Shown here one piece after another: positions 29,121-37,939 of a stretch of DNA of 64,000 nucleotides. Numbering within the stretch: position 1 is the first letter of the stretch; each line of letters starts with the position of its first letter. Below the pieces are notes generated by a model. It searched no databases. It was not told where the DNA came from and was given only the letters and a program-made list of their open reading frames with translations. Both the position numbers and the translations under genes were made by a program. The DNA lies in the NCBI GenBank assembly GCA_001600695.1, contig BCKQ01000002.1:1240001-1304000 (forward strand), read 5' to 3'. The DNA comes from Ascoidea asiatica (lineage: Eukaryota > Ascomycota > Saccharomycetes > Ascoideales > Ascoideaceae).

Positions 29121-30167
29121 TTATTTTTTATCATTAAATTGTAAAAGTTGATTAGCTAAATCTATAACAGTATTTTCAAAATTATTGAAAGTGACTCCTA
29201 ATAAATTTTCGGCTTTTGAAGAATCTGTAGTAAAATGAGATCCAGAAATTCTTTCACCAGGATTACCAATTGGAATTTTACAAGAAAATTTTTGAGGTAA
29301 ATTTTTTATTAATATGTCTGCAATTTCTTGATTACAAAAATCTCCAGCACTTACCATAAATCTTTGATTTGAAGCTTCAGGAACCATTAAAGCTTTAACA
29401 TGAGCTTCAGCTAAATTTCGAACATCAACCCAAACAGGACCTTTTGTTGGAGGAACAGGATCTTTATTCGAATAAGAAGATAAAATTGACCAAATGACAG
29501 TATTTGAAAAATTCAAAGAAGATATTGAATCAAGAAGATCGGTTGTTAGTAATGGACCATAAACCATAGGAGGACATAAAACACAAATATCAAAAGATGG
29601 GTTTTCAGTTTCTATAAAATCCCAAGCTGCTCTTTCAGCTACAATTTTAGAGGCTCTATAAGCTACAGAAGGTTCTTTTGTTGTTGCACCATCTTCCCAA
29701 GTTAAAGGAGAAAAATCCTTTTCAGTTAATACAACCCCAGGCTGTAAACCTTTTGAGGCATCAAAAACAGCAGCAAAACTAGAAGTTATCACAATTCTTC
29801 TTATTTTGGGTTCAGTTTTAGCAGCTTTTAATATTGTTGTTGTTCCTTTAACAGCTGGAGTTAATAATTCATCAACAAAATTAGTTACATTATAAGTATA
29901 TGGAGAAGCTAAATGTAAAATTCCAGAACATCCTTTAACTGCATCAATTAAAGAATCAAGATCAGTGATATCTTTAATTATTGCAAAAGAAATTTTTTCT
30001 TGAAGATTTTTTGGAAAACTTTTAATTAATTTATTAACTTTTTCAATTGATCTTGCAGTTGCTTTAACATAATAACCATGATCTAATAAATTTTTTACAC
30101 ACCAACTACCGATAAATCCAGTTGAACCAGTAACAAGAATAGTTTCTCTATCATCTAAAGTCATCAT
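29121..30167 (-). CDS. NADPH-dependent extended SDR reductase, GRE2 / dihydroflavonol-reductase type
   Basis: 348 residues. The NADP-binding motif VTGSTGFIGSWCVKNLL opens the protein. DLDSLIDAVKGCSGILHLAS, ITSSFAAVF (catalytic Ser) and SVAYRASKIVAERAAW (Tyr-x3-Lys) follow, then the extended-SDR substrate domain (PPMVYGPLL, WVDVRNLAEAHVKAL). S. cerevisiae Gre2 reduces methylglyoxal and many other carbonyls. The start MMTLDDRET has two Met codons and either may be used. These enzymes form multigene families in yeasts, so the symbol is not assigned. Confidence 0.88.
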   Translation of the reverse strand: MMTLDDRETILVTGSTGFIGSWCVKNLLDHGYYVKATARSIEKVNKLIKSFPKNLQEKISFAIIKDITDLDSLIDAVKGCSGILHLASPYTYNVTNFVDELLTPAVKGTTTILKAAKTEPKIRRIVITSSFAAVFDASKGLQPGVVLTEKDFSPLTWEDGATTKEPSVAYRASKIVAERAAWDFIETENPSFDICVLCPPMVYGPLLTTDLLDSISSLNFSNTVIWSILSSYSNKDPVPPTKGPVWVDVRNLAEAHVKALMVPEASNQRFMVSAGDFCNQEIADILIKNLPQKFSCKIPIGNPGERISGSHFTTDSSKAENLLGVTFNNFENTVIDLANQLLQFNDKK

Positions 30168-32736
30168 TTAAAATATGTTTCTTTTGAATTAATATAATTT
30201 CAATTTGATTTATTTGAGTAATGATTGTTTTTAGTTTAAATGGATTATATCAAAGTTTATGAGAGATTAATCACTTTTTTTATATTATGTCTTATTATAT
30301 CTCAAAATACTCCATAAATAATCAAATTAAAATATTACTTTTGTTTAGTTGATAAGAAAATTTGGCCAAGTGAAACTAAGAAAATATGTAAAACATGTAA
30401 AAAAAGTAAAATAAGAAAATTTTGTATAGGTAAGATAATTTGGTAGTTATAAATATATGGAGAAATTTAAAAAAAATAATAAAAATCAACAACAACAAAG
30501 TGAAAACAACAAGATCAATGAGCTCTTTAGACTGATTATACAGTTTTCCTCAATAATACTACCAAATTAATTAAGTTATGTAATAAAGAATTTATTTCTA
30601 TTATTTGTTTAATGATTGTTGGGTGATTTAATGATATTTGTTTGAATTTCTGCTTAATATTTGCTTAAATTTCTGTTTTAATTTAGTTTGATTTCTTTTT
30701 GAAGTGTAATTGAAATTTTGTTTGAATTTAGTTTAGTTTCTTGCTCAAGCTTTTGTTCTTTTGTTCTTTTGTAATTTGCAGAGTCTTCAAAAAAGAATAA
30801 AATGTTGTTGATGTTAGAGTCTAAAGAGATATTGAAAATGGCTGGTGATAAAATATTTGGAATCTTGGTAAAAAATTATTAAAAATTCTAGGTTTAATTC
30901 ACCTACGGAAAATAGAACAAGGAAATAGATAAATTTAAGGCAAAAAATAGTAATTTTACAATAATATTATTAAAATGGAATTGAAAATGGAAATAAAAAT
31001 GAATATTATTTTTTGTTTATTTATTTATTAACATGCCAGATATTTTCGTCAAGATAAAAGCCAGTAAAATTCAATAGGCAAATTGAAAATAATTACAGAT
31101 TATCACATATACTCAATTACGGATAGATAGATAAATAAATCGAAAGATAATCTGAATTCTATGATTTACTACAAATATTCAACGTCAAAAATTTGTTTTT
31201 TGAATGTAAAAAAGTCAGTAAAAATAAAAGTTTAAAATTGGAATCAATATGAGACTGAATGACAGTACATATTGAACAAAATTTGAGGTTATTTACTCTT
31301 GAAATTTCTAAGATTTCTAAGGCAAATTCTGATTTTATTTCTTATTGAAAAGCTTTTTTTTGTTTTCAGAAAGTTTTCAATATTACTCAAACGTTCATTG
31401 ATGAAATTATATCTTGAGCCACTTAAAAATTTTCGGAAGATCAATTTGAAACAATAAACTTGAATCCATTTAATCCAATTGAATGGAAAAAATCTCAAAA
31501 AAATCTAAAATTGAATATTTCCTCTTTCAATATCATTTTTGAAAAAAAATTGGTAATATTCTATGTATTTGTGATTTTATACTGTATAAATAATAAAATA
31601 TTTTTCGATTCTCTTAAAATTCTCAGGATTTCTTGATTCAATTGAAAGTTTTCCTGTACTTTCAAACCCCTTTCATGACATTTCAAAAAGCATTCAAATA
31701 AACAGAACCTGAAGAAGTTTCTACTTCAAAATAAAAGTAATTAGAAAAATGGTTTAAGAATTAAAAATTGCAATTTCTGTAGATTTTTCATTTAATATTT
31801 AACAGTGGTCGGAAATCAAGTTGAATATTTCCTATTTAGCCGTTTTCTATACAGTAACACGTGCTTGATAAATTGGTTGCAGGCGTTTTGTGATCTTGAG
31901 TTTTGTGTTGGCTTTGTGCAACGTTGTTTTGGGCAGTTTATTGCCTTGGGGCAAAAGCGAAGCAGCGAAGAGGTGAGGATGATTGGCTCTGACAAAGAAA
32001 TAGATGAAATCCCCGTCGGCCATATTTTTGTCTTTGAAATCTCTTAAAAGCATGCGACTGCGAATGAAGCTTTCCGAGGATGAGAAAGATAACAAAAGTG
32101 CTTGTTTACATTTGGCCCGATTTGGTGGGCTGAAGTGATTGTAGCAGTTTAAGGTTATCTTAGAAGCCAAACCTGCATTGACAGACGGATATGTTTGTTA
32201 ATGTATGAAGCAGCATATCCACTTTTTATTTTCTCACCACCGGTGTTTAATTCAGCATTTGCAATATGAAATTTTAGAATCTTTTCAAGAAGTTGATAAA
32301 CTTACTGAGAATCAAACAATCGATGAATGTAAAACTGATTAGAAATAATTTTATTTTAGATTTGAGGAATTGGTTTCAACCTTAACGAATCACCTGGAAT
32401 GACTCTAGAGTATCATTTGAGCATTCAATGTATTTTTAATTTCTTTTATTCAACCTATTTTTTTTCATTTTCTTAGACTCTTTTAATTTCGGTCTCTTTT
32501 TTATTTTCTTTATTCTTTTGAAGGTCTTTTAATATATCAGATGTCTTATTGTTTTCAATTGTAGTGTGATTTTTATTTTTCTTCAATATCATAATTTATC
32601 ATCGTCATTTTCCTAAATAATCTTTAGAATTTAAGTATATATATAAATAACAATTCATTTGAATTAGTTTTATTTTTAAACAGGCTAAACTTAACTATAA
32701 TCTCAAAAAAAAGAACAATAAAAAACAATTAGTAAA
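30168..32736. other. 2.6-kb gene-poor stretch inside the metabolic block
   Basis: No intact gene recognised. A relic-like exon (30349-30429) with closely spaced Cys codons is described in the findings. A GC-richer island spans about 31800-32220 with a CACGTG at 31858-31863, and an 8-bp palindrome CACCGGTG lies at 32238-32245. The rest is AT-rich. Open frames of 69-107 codons here lack any recognisable domain. Confidence 0.4.
32238..32245. promoter_or_regulatory. CACCGGTG palindrome, possible Zn2Cys6-type site
   Basis: Perfect 8-bp palindrome with abutting CCG and CGG triplets, about 490 bp upstream of the second monooxygenase. Zn2Cys6 dimers bind paired CGG triplets. A role for the regulator encoded at 34747 is only a suggestion. 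Confidence 0.25.
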
Positions 32737-33963
32737 ATGGTAGAAGAAAATAAAGACTGGAAACCTTTGGATGTGATAGTTCTTGGTGCTGGATTAGGTG
32801 GTTTAGCAGCTGCAATTGCAATGAGAGTCAATGGTCATAAAGTTAGAATTTATGAAAGATATCATTTTGCAGGAGAAGTTGGAGCATCATTATCTTGTGC
32901 CTCTAATGGTGGAAAACTTTTAAATGAATGGGGTGTTCCTATATTAGATTCCAAACCAATAATTTTAAAAAATTTAATAAAACATGATTGGGAAACTGGT
33001 AAAATTAATGGAATTTATGATTTAGGTGATTATAAAAAAGCATTTGGTAGTTCATATTATAATTTTCATAGAATTGATATTCATAATGTACTTAAAAAAT
33101 ATTCAAAAGATCTTGGTTGTGAATTAATTCTTGATCATAAAGCAATAAAAATTGATTATGAAAATGGTGAAGTAATTTTTGAAAATAATAATAAAGCAAA
33201 AGGTGATTTGATTATTTCTGCGGATGGAATTAATTCAATTTCTAGAAGTCAAATTGGTGTAATTCCAGTTTTTGAAAAATCTGGTCAATGTTGTTATAGA
33301 TGTATAATTGAAACTGAAAAAATTCAAGAATTAGGTTTACAAGATTTTTCAAAAAATGAAGCAATTGAATTTTGGGGTGGTTATGGTTTTGATAAAATTG
33401 TTTTATCACCATGTAGTGATGGTAAAATTATTTCATGTTATTGTTTTTATCCAAGTGAATTAAATGATAAAAGATTAGATGGTTGGAATTATTCTGCTTC
33501 TGTTGAACAATTATTAAATACTTTTCCAAAATTAGATAGTGAATTAAAAAAACTTTTTAAAATTTCTTATGATATTAAACAATGGAAATTATATGATTAT
33601 AAACCACTTGATTATTGGTATAAAGGAAAAGTTGCTTTATTAGGTGATGCAGCTCATCCTTTTGTTCCACATCAATCTCAAGGTGCTGTAATGGCATTTG
33701 AAGATGCTGGTGCTTTAGGTTATATTTTTAGTAAAAAATATGCTTTATCAGTAAAAGAAGGTTTAGAGCTTTATGAAAAAGTAAGAAAACCAAGAGCTTC
33801 CAAAGTTCAATATGCTTCTTTTAGAGCTTCAACTAATCTTAATGAAAGAATTGGCTGGAGTTCTAGTGCAGATGATTTAAACTCTGATAAATTGACAATT
33901 GAAGAAGTTTGTGGTTATGATATGAAAAATCATATTAATGAATTGATCAAGGCTAATGCTTAA
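32737..33963 (+). CDS. FAD-dependent monooxygenase, salicylate-hydroxylase-like
   Basis: 408 residues. FAD motif LGAGLGGLAAAIAMRVNGH (about 15-33), acidic end of strand 2 in IYERYH, the D-G motif DLIISADGINSISRSQIG, and the third FAD motif VALLGDAAHPFVPHQSQGA with GAVMAFEDAGALG are all intact, as in fungal salicylate 1-hydroxylase and related phenol hydroxylases. The likely reaction is NAD(P)H-dependent aromatic hydroxylation in the cytosol. It is about 0.8 kb upstream of and codirectional with the Zn2Cys6 regulator. It is not a close copy of the 25696 monooxygenase. Confidence 0.9.
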   Translation: MVEENKDWKPLDVIVLGAGLGGLAAAIAMRVNGHKVRIYERYHFAGEVGASLSCASNGGKLLNEWGVPILDSKPIILKNLIKHDWETGKINGIYDLGDYKKAFGSSYYNFHRIDIHNVLKKYSKDLGCELILDHKAIKIDYENGEVIFENNNKAKGDLIISADGINSISRSQIGVIPVFEKSGQCCYRCIIETEKIQELGLQDFSKNEAIEFWGGYGFDKIVLSPCSDGKIISCYCFYPSELNDKRLDGWNYSASVEQLLNTFPKLDSELKKLFKISYDIKQWKLYDYKPLDYWYKGKVALLGDAAHPFVPHQSQGAVMAFEDAGALGYIFSKKYALSVKEGLELYEKVRKPRASKVQYASFRASTNLNERIGWSSSADDLNSDKLTIEEVCGYDMKNHINELIKANA

Positions 33964-34552
33964 ATGAATATTTTTTTTATTTTTATTGTTTTTTCTTTTT
34001 TATATATTGTTTATACATATTCTTAATTTTCACATAATTCGCTTAAATTTCTTTTTCAAATCTGTGAATATGCTGATACTAAATAACATTATTTATGATT
34101 ATACAATTAACCCCTATTAATCTTTATGAAATAATTAACAACCTCAAACTTGAAAATGAATCTTATTTGAAATCTTTATTAATTGATAGTTTTATTTGTA
34201 TTTCTCGTAGTTTTGAGGTTTCATTTTATGATATTCATACATTTAAATAAATATTTTAATTGGTCTTTAACTGCTTATCTATTGAAAACTTTAAACCTAC
34301 TGTTAGATATTAAATTTAATATTTATTTCCACCTTAAATAACACCGAAACTATAAAGTAATTTGTTTATTATAAACTTTTATATTCTTATTTTCTATTGT
34401 TTAAATCTCATTAAATACAGGTAAACACACTTGCACAACTCAAGCAAATAGTGTTGGCGTCCAAAAGTGCGGTTCCTTACCATAGACAACGAAGATAACG
34501 CATGTGCCCTTAAGTTCACTCAACAACTAAAAGCATCATAAGAAGATTGATA
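33964..34552. other. Intergenic region between monooxygenase and regulator
   Basis: AT-rich, no gene seen. A GC-richer patch at about 34420-34515 includes AAGTGCGGTTCC (one CGG triplet) and is the likely core promoter region of the regulator gene. Confidence 0.4.
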
Positions 34553-34705
34553 ATGAAAAGAATATTAGTAATATCAAAAAGAAGTAAAAAGAGTGAAAGA
34601 AATCTAATTATAAGCAACACCCTCATCAAAAATTCATTTCAGAAACACTTCTTACTTTGCTGGATTACTGATAATAGCAAGCTTTCTTTGTTTATAACCA
34701 GATAA
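34553..34705 (+). CDS. 50-codon upstream ORF in the leader of the Zn2Cys6 gene
   Basis: ATG at 34553, TAA at 34703-34705, 41 bp before the regulator's ATG. The peptide is basic (begins MKRILVISKRSKKSER). No domain is recognised. If in the mRNA leader it would lower translation of the regulator. It may be a chance frame. Confidence 0.25.
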   Translation: MKRILVISKRSKKSERNLIISNTLIKNSFQKHFLLCWITDNSKLSLFITR

Positions 34706-34746
34706 GTATCAAATAAAAGTTTGCAAAGTTCATTTAAATATTTCAA

Positions 34747-35247
34747 ATGGGTGGACCATCAAAAAAAGGAAGAAAAAGAGCTTGTGATAAATGTCATTTT
34801 ATCAAACAGGTTTGTACTGGTGATATTGTTCCATGTAATAGATGCAAAAGAATGAATCTTCCATGTTTATTTGATAGACCGTTTCGAAAACTTGGTAGAC
34901 CTAAAGCAAATATTGAATCTTCAATTGGTTCAAAAGGTAATATAACAAAGAAAAATAATATAAAAGATATTCAAAATAAAAAAAATCCAACAAATATTAT
35001 GATAGATCCTTTTATTATTGAGAATAGCACTTTTTTGGATTTTGCAATGGAGAATCCACTTTTAACATCTAACAATTCTATTGAACCCTTTAACAATGAT
35101 CAACAATTAGAAATAGACCATAACAGCTATAATCATCAAAATAATGAAAACAATAAACAAAATAACTATAAGAATCATCCCAATAATCAATTTTATACTG
35201 AAACTAACATTTTGAATAATGATCAGCTTCAAAATAACTACCTCAAT

Positions 35248-35325
<78 letters not shown>

Positions 35326-37182
35326 CAATTTGAAGCTAATCAAGTAAACTATTCCAATAATCCAAATTCATTACTCTCATATGGTCAAAATGAATCTTTC
35401 AATAATAATTTGAATTCCTTAGATTCTGATAATATCTTTATTTCCGAAATTAATCCAATTTTTACAAATTATCAAGATGATTTAACGACAAGCTCGAATT
35501 CTACTACACCTTTAGAGTTTCAACCTTTTCAATCAATTAATAATCAATTTACTCAACGTATACCATCTTTAGAATCAATACAACCAATACACCCAATACA
35601 ACCTATACAAATTACACAATCTTTAGAACCAATACTGTCTATACAATCCGCACAATCTAATAATCATATGGAAACTAGGGAGATCTTGAATTCAAGTCAA
35701 CAATTTCAATCAAATCAGCAACTCCAATCAATTGAAGAGATTAATTCTATAAATAATTCTAAGTTAGAAACCAAGAAAAAAACACATTTTCAAGTTCCTA
35801 AAATAAATTCAGAAACATTTGAATATTTAAATAATGCAGCTTATAATAATAATTTAAACCTAATAAATAATTTAATCTGTGAGAAAAGTTTAAATAAAAA
35901 AGAAAGATATTATTTACATTATTTTATTTCCGATGTTTCTTCATCAATATTTTCAGATGATTCAACAATAAATTATTTCATGAATATAGTAATTCCATTA
36001 ACACTTAAAGATAACAGAATCAAATATCCAGTATTAGCTATATCGTCATCGTATCTTTCTGGAATTGATAAAAGAAAATATTATAGAGATTCAATACTTT
36101 TTAAATCATATTCTCAAGCAACATTATTGGGGACAACTTCAAGTTCAGAATTTTATTTTTCTAATGGAATTTTACTTTCAATATTATTATTAATAATGAT
36201 GGAAATTTTAAATGGTACATCACTTTATTGGTATGTTCTTTTGGAAAAAGCTTCAAAAATTGTTCAATTCAGAGGTGGTATAAAAAAAATATTAGAATCA
36301 GAAAATGATTATTCACCATTATTAGCACAACTTTTTTGTTATATGGATTTAATTTCATCTTTAAGTACATGTTCTCAGCCATATATTCAAAAATCATTAA
36401 CAAATAATCGAGATAATAAAAAAGATAATGAAGAGAATGAAGATAGCGGAAATAATAAAGATAATAAAGAGACTTCAATTGAGAAAATTTCATTCAGTTT
36501 GGATGATAATGATAAAGAAAGCACTAAATTAATTAAAATTGAAGGTAATTCAAATGTTTTTGATAATGAATTTGAAAATGAAATTGAAAATATATTAAAT
36601 TCTAAATTTGGATTTAAATTTGGAATTGCAGGAGAAATTTTTCAATTTTTAGGTAATATTTCAACATTATCATCATTAAGAAAATATAGATATTTATCAA
36701 AAGAAAATGAAGAAAATTTCAAAAAATTAGGAGAAATTTTAGAATTAAAACTTCAAAATTACTCATTTACAATGAATTTAAAAAATATTGAAGATGTTTA
36801 TAAATCAGAATATGCAATCGCATTACAATGGGCATCATTTATTAGATTAGAACAAATAACAAATGGATATGATAGAAGAGCAATTAGAATGGAAGTTTGT
36901 TTACAAACTATTCTAAAAGCTTTAAGTTCAATTCCAGAAGATTCAAATTTGGAAACAGGATTATTATTTCCATTAATTATGGCAGGATCAGTTGCAATTT
37001 TAGATAAAGATAGAAATTTTATCATGTCAAGACTTAAGAATATCAAGAATAAAGTTAGATTTCCATATGTTGGAGAATTTGAAAATTTATTACTAAAAGT
37101 CTGGAGTTCAGATGATAATAGTGATGATGTGAATTGGGCTGCAGTTAGATATTATGAATTTCCAGGTCTAGTAATGTTTTAA
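34747..37182 (+). CDS. Zn2Cys6 fungal transcription factor
   Basis: 811 residues. The zinc cluster is at residues 13-40 with perfect spacing C-x2-C-x6-C-x6-C-x2-C-x6-C (Cys 13, 16, 23, 30, 33, 40), followed by the basic linker RPFRKLGRPK. A poly-Asn tract of nearly 30 residues and Gln/Asn-rich sequence follow. The C-terminal half (about 340-811) is the helical regulatory region seen in this class, with YLHYFISDVSSSIFSDDSTI and an ending VNWAAVRYYEFPGLVMF. It probably regulates adjacent metabolic genes. The target is unknown. Confidence 0.9.
35250..35334. repeat. AAT trinucleotide run encoding poly-Asn
   Basis: Nearly perfect AAT repeat of about 28 units inside the Zn2Cys6 gene. Shorter coding AAT runs occur at 18619-18657 and 60894-60930 (minus strand), and a non-coding one near 44902. 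Confidence 0.85.
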
Positions 37183-37939
37183 TTAAATAATTAATATAAG
37201 TATAAATCAATGATAATGATAATGAGACTATTTCTACGGGACCCTTTTATACAAGACACAAATTCTAGGACAGTTGACCAATATACTTTAACAGTGGATC
37301 CTAAAAGTTAAATTGTAATATCATGTACTTTACTGCATTTTCTACCTCTAAGTAGTATATTTTGCATCACCCACTATGCTGGATCATTGCCACCCGAAGA
37401 CCAAACCGACTGACATCCGACTACTTTCTAGCCTATATCCGACCACAAAGTCGCCCAGCATGTCCCGGAAAAGCAGTTGCCCCCCGGATCAGCACTGGAT
37501 CACACTGCTGAGCTAGAATTGTGATATGGTCTACAGGCTTGAGCAGTGTTTGTAAGGAGATTACATTTGATAACCCATCTAAAGCTGCTGGTATAGATAT
37601 AAGATAGACCATTTCATACAATTCTCTTTTTATTTTCTTCTTTTGAATCTATATCTTAATTTCTTTAACAAATAATTTATTTCTCACTTATTTCTTTTCT
37701 ATTATATTTTCAATATTCACCATTATTTTCTATTATATCATCAAGGGTTAAATTTTTTGTATAATTATATTTGACCTTTTAAATTCATAATCTGATCAAT
37801 CTCACCCTTTTATAGAAATCTCAAATTCATTTACAAGGAAATCAAATCAACAAAAAAAAAATAAAACTGTTACTTTAAATATAAAATTGCTTAGTGTTTA
37901 TCATATTTTACTCAATTCCCTTTTTTTTTTGATTCAATC
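37183..37939. other. Intergenic region with a strongly GC-rich island (about 37230-37600)
   Basis: The sharpest GC island of the window. It holds three CCGAC units near 37407-37443 (ACCGACTGACATCCGACT and ATCCGACC), a run CCCCCCGG, and an imperfect hairpin CAGCACTGGATCACACTGCTG near 37491-37511. A 62-codon open frame lies on the minus strand (37621-37433) with no recognisable domain. It may be an RNA gene, an old insertion or a complex promoter of RMD5. I cannot assign it. Confidence 0.4.

Noticed and set aside
31805-32170. 80- and 107-codon frames on opposite strands at 31.8-32.2 kb
   Set aside because: They overlap each other on opposite strands in a GC-richer island and neither has a domain; both are likely chance frames.
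37433-37621. 62-codon minus-strand frame in the 37.4-kb GC island
   Set aside because: Balanced composition, but no recognisable family and only a fourth-codon ATG. Kept as part of the island finding, not called a gene.
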